Assembly: GCF_039555335.1 (NCBI RefSeq)
Contig: NC_092628.1
Location: forward strand, 99,715,893-99,779,892
Length of the DNA: 64,000 nt
Source of the DNA: Amphiura filiformis
Taxonomy: Eukaryota; Echinodermata; Ophiuroidea; Amphilepidida; Amphiuridae
Direction: 5' to 3'
A program made the position numbers and the translations under genes. The notes below the pieces were generated by a model. It saw only the letters and a list, made by a program, of their open reading frames with translations. It ran no database searches and was not told the DNA's origin. Shown here piece by piece: positions 23,501-33,700 of the stretch. Numbering within the stretch: the first letter of the stretch is position 1; the number at the start of each line of letters is the position of its first letter.

Positions 23501-25429
23501 GTTTGTTCACATACGATGGCTCACTCCAGAAACTCAACTGTAAAAGAATACATCACAGATCTCAAGTTGAGTGAAGATTGGTAAATTACACCATTTATAA
23601 ATGTCTACTTAACATGATTGACCTTTTCGGTAAATCCCATAAGCCTTTGCGAGTACACCTAAGAACTCGTCATTTTACGTCACGCCGATCTGCGCCTATG
23701 CGCACATTGTTTGGCGAACATCATTACTGCGCATTGCAAGTCTGCGTGACGTAAAATAACGAGTTCTTATGTGTACTCGCAAAGGCTTATGGGATTTACC
23801 GAAAAGGTCAATTACAGAGGCTGCTTAATAGAAAGGGAAGATATCCTTTGTAAAATGATCAACGACATCAGACAAGATTACATCAGTTTGAAAAGGGCTA
23901 AGCAACCGCAATCCAAAAGCTCACGTAATTTTTGTTATGAGAATTGGTCATTTTTATAATTAAATTTTAAGTAAATGTTGTTTATGCTGGTCTTGACACG
24001 TATCTGGTACGGTGTCTGGTATACATCATTTAACTAAGTTATTTGCACGTCAAAGTTTATGGTTCAACTATAGAGCTGTATACTTACCACTTGCCATGCT
24101 TAATATACAGCTCATGGGTTCAACTCACCTTTCCGCCAAATTTTGAACTAGATTTCGAAGGACATTAATATCATGATCAGTTTTTGGGGTAATGCGCAGG
24201 ACCTGGTATCTGTTGATTGATAATAGATCGACATAAAACATATTTTGAGGAAAATCAATCATTGAAAAACAAGAAAACCAAGAAAAACATTATTACACTT
24301 TTTTACACAATTGAAACTATTACTAGTGGCAAATAGTGGTCATAGCTGGGGCATGTTGGTGTTTTGGAGGTATCTGACCCCTGCAAAATGTTCCAAAAAT
24401 GTTCCCCTGGTCACGAGGTTTGTTGTCACCGAGTATGAGTATAAATTCTACGATTTGACCCAGATAATCTTTGACCTGACCCCTCCCTGCACAGCGTTCC
24501 AAAGTGTTCCCCTGGTAAGTTTGTTGTCACAGAGTTTGAGCCCCGTACCCCTTACAGATGTCCAGAAAATGCATTTCGAAAATTTGACCTCTGCATGACC
24601 TTTGACCTGACCCCTGCAAACTGTTCCCTTGTTCATGAGATTTGTTGTCACTGAGTTTGAGCCCCATACCCCATACAGATATCCAGAAAATTAAATCATA
24701 TGATTTGACCCCACTTAACCTTTGACAGGACCCCTGCAAAGGGTTCCAAAATATTCACCTGATCATTATGTTTGTTGTCATGGAGTTTGAGCCCTGGGTC
24801 TATTGCCATTTGGTCTAATACCATTTGGTCTAATTCCCGTTTAGTCTATATTCAATTGGTCTATTACCAGAAAGGCTAATTGCCACTTAGTCTAATAATC
24901 ATATAGTCTAATGTCCATTTAGTCTAATATTGTTTGGTCTAATAACCGGTATGTCTACTAACCATATAGTCTAAGGCCGGACCACCCAATAATGTTCGTG
25001 GTTATGGGCAAGTCTTATCCCCCACCCCCATAACATGGGCCAGTCACCATTAGCCCCACCTAATAAAAATCTTCCGGAGACACTGCTGTGAGTGTCACAC
25101 CCACTTGTCCAGTTGGTTGAAATCTTGAGCTTCCGGTTATAGGGCCATATTTGAGTTACATCCGGCACGTACACTGAGTGTTGAAAATAGGTTTAGTTCG
25201 CAAAAATATTAAAAGTTGTTCTTCTCTAGACGCCATTTCTTGAGTTAAGGCTTTCTGGCTCTCAACGCTCGTTTGCATCCCCCGGGTTGCATCCACACAG
25301 CCATAATATACTTTGTTTAATAAAGTTAATTTTTAAGTAGAAACAAGTCGCTTACCCATCATAGCGCACTTTCTCCGCCAAACACAAGGTTGCACAGACC
25401 AGTAGTAGTAACCACCGACCGGAATACAT
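11369..25429 (-). CDS. Carboxypeptidase A-like gene 2 (exons 5-6 duplicated; frameshift in exon 2)
   Basis: M14A zinc carboxypeptidase, secreted proenzyme. Exons: 25356-25429, 24129-24209, 23328-23537, 23096-23194, 19176-19274 (5.1), 18257-18358 (6.1), 17320-17418 (5.2), 16417-16518 (6.2), 15285-15375, 13431-13639, 12211-12295, 11369-11556. Catalytic residues are all present: HARE zinc pair, Arg127, PNRN, third ligand in YIDYHCFSQ, Tyr248 split by intron 9, Glu270 in SPEGRD. The specificity position (CPA 255) is Ile, as in CPA. Exon 2 is 81 nt instead of 85, so conventional splicing shifts frame and reaches a stop at the exon 2-3 junction. Without that, one 5-6 pair would give 413 residues, and both pairs 67 more. 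Either a recently damaged gene, an alternatively spliced one, or an assembly error. Confidence 0.88.
11720..11810. repeat. Degenerate TTAGGG-like tract in gene 2 intron 9
   Basis: Repeats of GGGTTA, GGTTTAGGG and variants. Similar tracts lie at 38345-38465, 44295-44465 and 54960-55150. Interstitial and degenerate, so not a telomere. Confidence 0.85.
12211..12295 (-). CDS. Gene 2 exon 9
   Basis: 85 nt encoding [16 protein letters not shown] to GNIYDVI plus the first base of the Tyr248 codon. Donor GTAAGT. Confidence 0.88.
13431..13639 (-). CDS. Gene 2 exon 8: third zinc ligand
   Basis: 209 nt. Contains [12 protein letters not shown] (second disulphide Cys) and [18 protein letters not shown] with the His196 ligand. 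Ser197-Tyr198 of CPA are Cys-Phe here. Confidence 0.92.
15285..15375 (-). CDS. Gene 2 exon 7
   Basis: [11 protein letters not shown] to FATGWG, with Arg127, the disulphide Cys (SDCVG) and Asn144-Arg145. 91 nt, donor GTAAGA. Confidence 0.92.
15590..16380. repeat. Dispersed repeat with internal duplication (gene 2 intron 6)
   Basis: Positions 15695-15815 and 15860-15985 are direct near copies (shared CGCTGTGTGAAAAATAACCG). The whole block recurs at about 51720-52350, where only one copy of the internal repeat is present. No coding potential. Confidence 0.65.
16417..16518 (-). CDS. Gene 2 exon 6.2 (second copy)
   Basis: Same 34-residue product as exon 6.1, with the standard GTGAGT donor found in genes 1 and 3. 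Confidence 0.9.
17320..17418 (-). CDS. Gene 2 exon 5.2 (second copy)
   Basis: Same 99 nt as exon 5.1, including HARE. Flanking intron sequence differs by scattered substitutions and indels. Confidence 0.9.
17464..18037. mobile_element. MITE with CAATGGCGTAGCCA ends
   Basis: Perfect 14-nt terminal inverted repeats CAATGGCGTAGCCA and TGGCTACGCCATTG, in intron 4-5 sequence of gene 2. The counterpart in the other duplicate is 19320-20473. Fragments of the family occur near 550, 1183 and 50255. Confidence 0.7.
18257..18358 (-). CDS. Gene 2 exon 6.1 with altered donor
   Basis: Thirty-four codons, [12 protein letters not shown] to DGYAYTWTS. Differs from exon 6.2 at two synonymous sites. The donor is GTGTAT instead of GTGAGT because the duplication breakpoint falls here. 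Confidence 0.85.
19176..19274 (-). CDS. Gene 2 exon 5.1 (first copy in transcript order)
   Basis: Zinc-ligand exon encoding [13 protein letters not shown]. All 99 nt match exon 5.2. Phase 0 at both ends, donor GTAAGA. Confidence 0.9.
19320..20473. mobile_element. MITE with CAATGGCGTAGCCA ends, longer copy
   Basis: Same element as 17464-18037 with about 560 nt extra between two CCACCC-type sequences (about 19888 and 20450). This is either an insertion here or a microhomology deletion in the other copy. Confidence 0.65.
20675..20923. mobile_element. TA-flanked MITE with an exact empty site
   Basis: Inverted ends TGAAGACCTGAGCGCAAGAAG-type (first 20 nt) with TA at 20673-20674 and 20924-20925. 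The other duplication unit reads straight through at about 18215-18235 (CACTTCCCATATGTTGGTAC), giving the empty site. Confidence 0.85.
20961..22279. other. Gene 2 intron 4, unassigned part
   Basis: AT-rich sequence without recognisable coding or repeat structure, apart from scattered short similarities to gene 1 intron sequence (for example around 22080-22190 against 3880-3990). Confidence 0.5.
22280..22850. mobile_element. Foldback element in gene 2 intron 4
   Basis: The left arm (GAGGAATGTCCTTCTGAT, then GAAATTCGCGATATAATA at about 22329-22384) and the right arm (about 22725-22800) are reverse complements. No coding sequence. A shorter relative lies in gene 1 intron 6 at about 160-280. Confidence 0.7.
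23096..23194 (-). CDS. Gene 2 exon 4
   Basis: Thirty-three codons, [12 protein letters not shown] to RNIGYLK, including GTSYEGR. Phase 0 at both ends, donor GTACCT. Confidence 0.92.
23328..23537 (-). CDS. Gene 2 exon 3: propeptide and activation site
   Basis: Seventy codons, intact, from [13 protein letters not shown] to KYNTYEV. The activation Arg in GLNRSAF is present. Confidence 0.92.
23617..23812. mobile_element. Small foldback MITE in gene 2 intron 2
   Basis: Arms ATTGACCTTTTCGGTAAATC and reverse complement, then CATAAGCCTTTGCGAGTACAC-type sequence, with almost no loop beyond a short GC-rich centre. Gene 1 lacks it at the matching place (about 5427-5450, CTGCTTAACCAAAGAGGCTG), so it inserted after the two genes separated or was lost from gene 1. 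Confidence 0.8.
24129..24209 (-). CDS. Gene 2 exon 2: propeptide exon with 4-nt deletion
   Basis: Nearly identical to gene 1 exon 2 but lacking four bases after the CGAAATCTA stretch, so 81 nt instead of 85. With normal splice sites (acceptor CAACAG, donor GTGAGT) the joined codons at the exon 3 boundary read Glu-Ser-stop. Confidence 0.85.
24355..24790. repeat. Degenerate tandem repeat of about 120 nt
   Basis: About four units, each with GACCCCTGCAAA-GTTCC, TTTGTTGTCACNGAGTTTGAG and TTTGACCT elements, in gene 2 intron 1. Looser relatives with TTTGACCT blocks lie at 26830-26990, 27620-27860, 49200-49430 and 50690-50950. Confidence 0.7.
24793..24975. repeat. GGTCTAAT minisatellite
   Basis: About eleven degenerate units of roughly 17 nt centred on TTTGGTCTAAT or TTAGTCTAAT, directly after the preceding tandem repeat. 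Confidence 0.85.
25356..25429 (-). CDS. Gene 2 exon 1: signal peptide
   Basis: [18 protein letters not shown] followed by EKVRYDG. 74 nt, donor GTAAGC, equivalent to gene 1 exon 1. Confidence 0.9.
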
Positions 25430-25460
25430 GGTGGTAATGTCAGAGAGGCTTGGGCTAAGA

Positions 25461-25492
25461 CTGATATAAGGGTTCTGTGAATCATGTGAGTA
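25461..25492 (-). promoter_or_regulatory. Gene 2 core promoter block
   Basis: Counterpart of 8061-8092: on the minus strand, E-box CACATG (25483-25488), then TTATATCAG, 32-63 nt upstream of the ATG. One base differs from gene 1 within the block. Confidence 0.5.
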
Positions 25493-27908
25493 TGTTTATT
25501 TGGGTCACAGGGTCAGTAGTGCACTCCTCATACACACACACCTGGGTGATGACATACCAATTGTGTGCCATTGCTCGTACCCGGGATAAATAGTGTAAGC
25601 TCTAATATGCCCCGAGAATTTCAATTGATTGGAGAGATATAAAACCTTGGTTATTTCCTCAAAAACATGCGTTCCTTTTGGGTCTTTTTGTCTGTGTTTT
25701 AAAAACGAACCGATCAAGTTGATGGCACCGGGTTGTAGATTCAACACCACTAACTATCTATAATACGGTTTTCAATGGGAAAATGGTTAATTTCAGGTGG
25801 AAATTTTTCATATTCAGAACTCTCACAGTTAAAAGCCACAAATATCAGGTGAATGGAACTATAGGTGATTTAGATGCCAAATGATAAAAAAAAACATGAT
25901 TGACCTGAGAATTTTCATTTTTTTTAACGCACTGAACTGTAAACACCTTAAAATTGCAGCAGTGCCCTCGAAGCTGAATGACTAAAATAGATATGAAATT
26001 ATACAAATCAATTTCACAAGAAATTCGAATTACTGCTAACGGAACAAGTTTTAATGATAGTTTTGGCGTTGAAATAGCGGCGTCGCTTTTCAACATTTTT
26101 TAATAAAAAACTTAATCTATAAAGTTCACCAAAATTGAAGCTTAAATGAAATTTCAGTCCATAATTAATACAGGGATGACGTAAAAAGTGGACAATATTG
26201 TCACGCCATGTAGAAAACGCCGCTTAAAAAAGTTGAATTTTACGTGCTTTTCAATGGAGAAGTTATTTGGTGGTCTGACCAGCTAGTAGTATTCTCCTCC
26301 GCCGTCAGTGTGATTCCAGTCACTCCACATATCGTGTTGCGAAGGTGAAAGAGACTAAAGCTGTATTGATGAACACGCATGCGTTAAAAATGATGTAGCC
26401 TAGGTTGAACAATAGCTTGACCTGGCTTCCCGGCATTGCCCCTATGAACTCCCACCCTCCTGGGATGGTTCATACATGTAGTGATCTGACAGTAGTGCTG
26501 TAGCTGGTGATCAGTCTGAGAAGTTCCCGGCGATATATATACTTTCACTTGCACCATACCCGCCAAATATGGTCCTTCCTGGATCCTTATTAATAAACGT
26601 ACTATGATAAATCGCAATAAAGTAATGTCTAAAGCAAAATTGTAAAGGTAATTCAAAATGTAAGGTAATTCTTAATGTAACGAGCACCCACCTACTTAAC
26701 AGCGTTTCGGAGCAGGCCCGAAATTGTGTCCCTCCCCCGCCACCCCCATATTCAAAATCTTCCGGAGAATCTGTGATGATTCTTGGCTTTTAGTTTCCGT
26801 CATATGTTTTACCATATTTAAGGCATATTGGGCATCCTTTAACGTTGGACCCTATACGACTTTTGACCCTCAGTGACCTCGGTTTGATTGTGTTCATGTG
26901 CCTGTGGTAAGGAGCAGTTTAAGCCCAATTAGGCAAAGTTTAAAATGAAACCTTTGGATGAACTTTGACCTCGGATGACATCGACTTATTTTTTTCCCTG
27001 CTCCCTTCATTGTCATATACTGTTATTTTTGATACCAATGGGTAGCTATTGGTATCTTCTATCCAGTGATGCCAAAATAAGTAGAAACATTCCCCACACG
27101 ATATCGCTATGGCGTAATTATGTCAGAGCGCCGTCGCAAAATTGGGAAATTCATACACAAAATATAGGCCAATATTGTTATATCTACTCTAAAATCCTTG
27201 ATTTCAACCGGAGTTTTCACTAAATATTACGGGGATGACTAATTATAACTTATATACCAGGTTTAGAATTTATAGCCTTAGGACAACCAGCAATTTGTAC
27301 ATAAAATCCCCAAATCAAGGATGGGTGCTATAGTTTACACGTAGTTGAATGAGGATTCGTCCCCGTATGTAACTCTTTGCGCAGCGGTTGACACTTTTTG
27401 GATTTAGCATAAAGCCGAATAGCTGTAAATACCTGTTTTGAAAGATATATCGATTGTTTCAGAACATGCAAGTATTGCAAATAATTAGTACACATTCACT
27501 TCTATAATATGTCCTCAAATGAGTGCTCACGAATGTTCTCATATTTTAGAAGGGCCGATAGAATGGTACCAATATTTTCAAACGTCGTTTACTCAGAACA
27601 GCGATTTTGCGGATTCGTCACTCTGCCGTATTCATAACGATATGAAGGATGCCATCAGGTTTAAGCCAAATCGGGCGAGGTTTAAAATTTAGCCCCTGGA
27701 TTACCTTAAGGTCAACGTCGGTTGACCTTTAGACCTTAAATTTATTTCGCGCATAAATTTCCCTCGCATCAAGGATTCCACCCACCAAGTTTGAGCCCGA
27801 TCGGACAAAATTTGAAATTTGAATCCTTCGTGACCATGACGTTTGACCAACCGTTCAACAGTCTACGCTCGGTACCTATATATGACCGAAATATCGGAAC
27901 GATACGTT

Positions 27909-28760
27909 CATGGAAGAAAGAGATAAGAAGGAACCACAACGAACGCATTCACTTTGTCCACTCCCTTTACCGACATTTAGTTGACATTGTTATTCATGAG
28001 GATTTACTTTGATCAATACCCCGCGTTAAATAGGTGGTTGGTATTGTATTCCATGTATTTGCATGTCTTCTGGAGCGTGTGTGAAGGATGATTTGAACTA
28101 ATGACCTTCCGTGCAAGCACCCTATAGGATTTTCTTTAGTGACGTGATCATCGGTCATTGATGGCCTACATCTTTTTCTTCCATTTTGCCCAATTTTTCC
28201 GAACTTTGATGACTTTTTTCTCAGAGTTGGCAGTCTTTGGCACTGAAACGAGTTAGCTAGTTACGATTATACACATATAAACTATTAAATTAAACAGGTT
28301 TTATGTACCGGACTCAACCGGAACATTGTGCATTATTTAAGAACATTTTACATCTATTTTTCATCGAAAAAGTCACCAAAATCTTACCTTATTTGCTAAA
28401 GATGAAACTCAAAAAAAAACGGCCGATTTTGATTACCTTTTCGATGTTTTATAGGACATTTTCTACACAACACGATCAAGAAAACAGTTTGACTGTAGAT
28501 CCCAAAACAAAGCTACTATACATGTTCAGAGCATCAGTGAAATTCCATAATCTTACTTCTGGGTAGCGTTTGTTTGTTCGTGGATGGGTTTGTTATAAAT
28601 TTTTTCCAGTAATGATTTTGCCAAGCATCGATCGCGGTAAATGGATTATACATGAAAGTAAGTACCATTGATAGCTTTTCTTTTCATGCGTCAATAAATA
28701 AGCGGATTAAAACTTGGCCGATCGAAGTCGTTGTGGTTCCTTCTCATCTCTTTCTTCCAT
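27909..28760. mobile_element. 0.85-kb TIR element, copy 1
   Basis: Ends CATGGAAGAAAGAGATAAGA and its complement (TCTTATCTC differs by one base), about 34 nt of inverted repeat. The 8-nt GATACGTT lies on both sides (27901-27908 and 28761-28768). The frames within are not conserved between copies, so it is non-coding. The 8-nt duplication fits a hAT-type element; this is inference. Confidence 0.75.
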
Positions 28761-28772
28761 GATACGTTGAAG

Positions 28773-29614
28773 CATGGAAGAAAGAGATAAGAAGGAACCA
28801 CAACGAACACATTCACTTTGTCCACTCCCTTTACCGACATTTAATTGACATTGTTATTCATGAGGATTTACTTTGATCAATACCCCGCGTTAAATAGGTG
28901 ATTGGTATTGTACTCCATGTATTTGCATGTCTTCTGGAGCGTGTCTGAAGGATGATTTGAACTAATGACCTTCCGTGCAAGGATTTTCTCTGGTGACGTG
29001 ATCATCGGTCATTGATGGCCTACATCTTTTTCTTCCATTTCACCCAATTTTCCCTAACTTTGATGCCTTTTTTCTCAGAGTTGGCAGTCTTTGGCACTGA
29101 AACGAGTTAGCTAGTTACGATTATACACATATAAACTATTAAATTAAACAGGTTTCATGTACCGGACTCAACCGGAACATTGTGCATTATTTAAGAACAT
29201 TTTGCATCTATTTTTCATCGAAAAGTCACCAAAATCTTACCTTATTTGCTAAAGATGAAACTCAGCCAAAAACGGCCGATTTTGATGACCTTTTCGATGT
29301 GTTAAAGGACATTTTCTACACAACACGATCAAGAAAACAGTTTGACTGTAGATCCCAAAACAAAGCTACTATACATGTTCAGAGCATCAGTGAAATTCCA
29401 TAATTTTACTTCTGGGTAGCGTTTGTTTGTTCTTGGATGGGTTTGTTATAGTTTTTTTCCAGTAATGATTTCGCCAAGCATCGATCGCGGTAAATGGATC
29501 ATACATGAAAGTAAGTACCATTGATAGCTTTTCTTTTCATGCGTCAATAGATAAGCGGATTAAAACTTGGCCGATCGAAGTCGTTGTGGTTCCTTCTCAT
29601 CTCTTTCTTCCATG
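28773..29614. mobile_element. 0.85-kb TIR element, copy 2
   Basis: Nearly identical to copy 1 with the same ends. Flanked by GTTGAAG on both sides, so it has its own target duplication and is not a simple tandem duplicate. It lies only 12 nt from copy 1. Confidence 0.75.
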
Positions 29615-29814
29615 GTTGAAGCGCGGCCAAACGCATAGCCAGACAGACCCACTTCGCTCATGATCATTATATTATATATTTCAAGAAGCGTGATCAGTTT
29701 ATTCATTTTATAGAAATTTATTCATACTATCACATTATAAAAAACATATAAGATAATTATCAACAACTGAACAGGTAAATGTTTTAAAAGAATACCGACT
29801 TCTGGGAATCTTAA

Positions 29815-30000
29815 GGGATGCGTAATGGGCAGGAACCTGGTTTGGATTCCAGAGGTAGTGTGCCTGCAAGAGACACAGCCATCGGAAAAGGAATAGCTCA
29901 GATCGCGCCAAATAAGTTCAGAAATTGATATTTTCCCCAGTAGGCAGAGCTGGGAATCGAACCCGGGACCTTGCTGTTCTGAAACTCAATGCATTAGATT
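29815..30000 (-). mobile_element. tRNA-derived SINE (family 1), second copy
   Basis: B box GGTCCCGGGTTCGATTCCC on the minus strand at about 29953-29971. The body matches 8930-9060. The A-box half is decayed. Confidence 0.65.
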
Positions 30001-30186
30001 TCACACCACCAAATAGTATATATGGTTGTGCGCCCTTGAATTTCACTTCTCAGAAAAACCCACTGATTCTGAATTTAAGCATTAAAATGAGCAGAAATTT
30101 GCATAATTTTAGCCAAATTTGGATTGGTCATGATTAGTAATATTAATTCCTGCAATTGTACCACAGATGGGAGAGATCGAATAACT

Positions 30187-30876
30187 TTCCATTTCGTAGA
30201 GTGACTTAGGCCCATGCAATGTAATCATAATATTTTGTAAGCTTACATCATCAATGGCATGCAATGACTCAGTGCCAGATAGAGAAGACATTGCAGTATG
30301 GTGCTAGGGTACTGGTCGGAACTCATGAAATAGGCGCCTGGATCAGGTAAGCTTACGGTTTTGTGTGTTGGTGGGGGGGGGGGGGTAGGCTAAGCTTATG
30401 ATTCCACTACTGGTAACCCAGGTAATGTTTACAATCATGATGGTATGCAATGACTCAGTGCCAGATGTAGAAGACATCAGTATATGGTGGCACGTGGGCT
30501 AGGGCACTGGTTGGAGCTCATAAAATGTGTCCATGGATCAGGTAAGCTTATGGGGGGTAGACTTAAGATTTCACTAATAGGCCATATAATTCAACACTTA
30601 TAATTCAGACATTGTGGTCATGTTCTTCTTTGTTTTTGTGTATCTGCCTGGTTACTTGTCTTTCTTGACTGTAAATTGCTGAAAGCCTAAGTCTTGGTGA
30701 ATTTTTAACATGGTAATCACAATGCTATCTTCAGTAGATAGCAGATGTCACAGACACAATGATTCTGCTTGAAAAAAAGTTGTAACCAGCTTCTTGCTCA
30801 AATCGTGCTAAAAATAGGTTAATTAGATTAAAATAGTCTGAAATTAAGGATTATCAGAAACATGTTGCATCATTCA
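30187..30876. repeat. 690-nt direct repeat, left copy
   Basis: Nearly identical to 31364-32050. Each copy contains an internal pair built on GCAATGACTCAGTGCCAGAT and GGATCAGGTAAGCTTA, about 200 nt apart, so the pattern is two by two. Confidence 0.85.
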
Positions 30877-30980
30877 TGGAGCTGTGTGTGTGAGTCTCAA
30901 CTTTTGATTGAGCAAGTTAGCCCTGTGCCTAATTTGTGTTTGGATTCACCGAAGAAGTGCATTGACTGAATTTATGTAAT

Positions 30981-31276
30981 TAACCCTAACAGAACTAGGA
31001 CTCACTAAAGCTCACTATTAAAACCACTCTGCGTGCATGCATTCCACGGGACTTGATGACGCAATCAGACCAAGTCATATATGCCCAGTGAATAGTTGGC
31101 CGGGCCAACGGCACCTGTGTAGCTACATGCTGGGGATCTTCTGCGTGGCATGCGAGGGGTCCGAGGTTCGAATCCCGGGGGTGCCAAGTGACTTTCTTCT
31201 TCATCTTCTCTCCTTGTTCGTTCCTTCTTTCCCTTCCGATAGCCAAAAAACCACGGGTAGGGTTAGGGTTAGAGGC
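30981..31276 (+). mobile_element. CCCTAAC-ended element carrying a tRNA-like region (family 2)
   Basis: Starts TTAACCCTAAC and ends GTTAGGGTTAG. A tRNA-like segment reads GCGTGGCATGCGAGGGGTCC, then GAGGTTCGAATCCCGG (B box) at about 31164-31179. Related to the two units at 40019-40626, in opposite orientation. Confidence 0.6.
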
Positions 31277-31363
31277 TAAAATTGAAGAGAACTGCAACAT
31301 TTGCTACTAATATACCAGTGCTAAGGTGAGTTTATGACCCAAAATGTGTGTTTGAGTGAAAGA

Positions 31364-32050
31364 TTCCATTTCGTAGAGTGACTTAGGCCCATGCAATATA
31401 ATCATAATATTTTGTAAGCTTACATCATCAATGGCATGCAATGACTCAGTGCCAGATAGAGAAGACATTGCAGTATGGTGATAGGGTACTGGTCGGAACT
31501 CATTAAATAGGCGCCTGGATCAGGTAAGCTTACGATTTGTGTGTTGGTGGGGGGGTAGGCTAAGCTTATGATTCCACTACTGGTAACCCAGGTAATGTTT
31601 ACAATCATGATGGTATGCAATGACTCAGTGCCAGATGTAGAAGACATCAGTATATGGTGGCACGTGGGCTAGGACACTGGTTGGAGCTCATAAAATGTGT
31701 CCATGGATCAGGTAAGCTTATGGGGGGGGGGTAGACTTAAGATTTCACTAATAGGCCATATAATTCAACACTTATAATTCAGACATTGTGGTCATGTTCT
31801 TCTTTGGTTTTGTGTGTCTGCCTGGTTACTTGTCCTTCTTGACTGTAAATTGCTGAAAGCCTAAGTCTTGGTGAATTTTTAACATGGTAATCACAATGCT
31901 ATCTTCAGTAGATAGCAGATGTCACAGACACAATGATTCTGCTTGAAAAAAAAATTGTAACCAGCTTCTTGCTCAAATTGTGCTAAAAATAAGTTAATTA
32001 GATTAAAATAGTCTGAAATTAAGGATAATCAGAAACATGTTGCATCATTC
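31364..32050. repeat. 690-nt direct repeat, right copy
   Basis: Second copy of 30187-30876, differing mainly in poly-G length and scattered substitutions. The 487 nt between the copies hold the tRNA-like TTAA element. Confidence 0.85.
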
Positions 32051-32254
32051 AGATTTCACACCACCAAATAGTATATGGTTGTGCGCCCTTGAAAAATAAT
32101 GACGGTCAACCTATATTTTTTCCCAGCCAGAGGGATCAGGCAAGAGCTGATTTCAACCATCATAGCTGTCGCTTAAAACTGAGTCGCTCCTGTGAAGAAA
32201 ACATTACGTTTTCTTAAGGCAAATTTAGCACATATCTCTATGGGACTCTGATTT

Positions 32255-32331
32255 GGTGGTGTGAGATCATTACCACTAAGCCAACAAACCATTTGCTGTG
32301 AGAAGTTTGATAGTACCTGATATTGCTAATA
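32255..32331 (-). mobile_element. SINE head (family 1) split by a foldback MITE
   Basis: A box TTGGCTTAGTGGTAATG on the minus strand. The upstream side continues at 32810 with AATAAATCAATACTGAT, as in the uninterrupted copy at 9195-9215. The B box and body are missing. Confidence 0.6.
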
Positions 32332-32809
32332 TAGGGTCCACAACTTATAAGTTCCCCTCTAACTACTTTTTTGAATAAGTCGAAAAATATTTGACGAAAT
32401 GCAAAGGTGTAAAAAGCTTTGGGTAGCCTTATTTGTGTTACACATATGGACCAATTTATAGCCTCACACATCATTGCGTTCAGTCACAATGGTTCATTAT
32501 GTAAAAAAAGAAACCGCTTTCTGAGTCCATAGAAATCAACTCTCAAACAATACAGTATGCCAAGCCTATTCATGTGTTTGTTAAAGAAAACCTGACTGCT
32601 ATAGACTCAGGTGCAACTTTTAAAACGGCCTCTTTTTTTACTCAATTAACCATTGTGACTGAACGCAATGATGTGTGACGCTATAAATTGGTCCACATGT
32701 GTATAACAAACAGGGCTATACATACCTTTTTATATTTTTACATTTCGTAAAATATTTTTCCGACTTATTTAAAAAAGAATTAGGTGTAACTTATAAGTTG
32801 TGGACCCTA
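32332..32809. mobile_element. Foldback MITE, 478 bp, TA target
   Basis: Ends TAGGGTCCACAACTTATAAG and its complement, TA on both sides (32330-32331, 32810-32811). The arms extend about 200 nt each (for example CATTGCGTTCAGTCACAATG on one side and its complement on the other). Confidence 0.85.
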
Positions 32810-33396
32810 TAGAATAAATCAATACTGATCTATATTCAAATCTGGACGTTCCATATACACTTTGAATATGTAGGCTTATCAAGCGATCAATCAATCAAAT
32901 TTTCAGTTTTCAAGTTATCAACAATCAATAATAAACCGATGACTTATGGAATATTACCAATTACTTACTAATCTTCCAAATAAATAAATAGGGGCCTAGA
33001 AAGAAAAAGAATAGTTTTCGCTATATACGACATTTACTTTCCTAGGTAAGGCGGGAAAATATGTCAACATCAATTGGACTCAACAGGCAGTAACTCCTTT
33101 TGGTGTGTTGCGATGGTAACAAAACATCATAGATAGTGCAAACTATTTCTTTTCTGAATGATTATAACAATACCAACATTTTGAGACCATTCTCACCACA
33201 TTTGGGTAACTTTTCTGTGTTTGACCCATATGGAACCCAAATTCCTTTGACCTTTTCGTCAATAACTCCAGACTGATTGGTCGAAGGTAGGTCAAACTAT
33301 AGATTTTCTGAATCCCTGTAATGTGGGGAATATTTTGTAATGTTTTAACAAAATCATAATGGTGCAAACCACCAATTTAACTTTCCATTGAAATTA

Positions 33397-33700
33397 GGGC
33401 CGGGTTTACCTTTCTGAGGGCCCTGGGCCAGGCCAAAATTTCGAGGCCCCAAACTCACCGTGAAGAAAGGCATGTGCACTCAAGAGGTTGAGTTTTGGCA
33501 CAAATAGGGGCCTACTATATGATCGACAGTGGTGGCAGAAGCATTACAATTTAAAGAGACGAACATATTTTGTTCCGATTTTACAATAACCTTTCAAAAG
33601 GGCATTTCGTGATCTACAGCCTCATCCCCCCACACAAAACATTGAGATTTTTATACTACTGCAAACCTCTGGCTACATAATTTGTACTTTAACCCTCCCC
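33397..33700. mobile_element. hAT-like element, left end only
   Basis: Starts AGGGCCGGGTTTACC after ATTGAAAT. Matches 52394-52705 and lacks the right half, deleted relative to the gene 4 copy. Its left flank ATTGAAAT equals the right flank of the gene 4 copy, so the insertion is older than the duplication. Confidence 0.65.

Noticed and set aside
28303..29403. Open frames in the paired 0.85-kb elements
   Set aside because: The frame differs between the two nearly identical copies, so it is not conserved as protein.
31130..31185. Possible functional tRNA gene
   Set aside because: A B box is clear, but no full cloverleaf with matching acceptor stem is seen. It belongs to a repeated family, as do 8930-9155 and 40019-40626.
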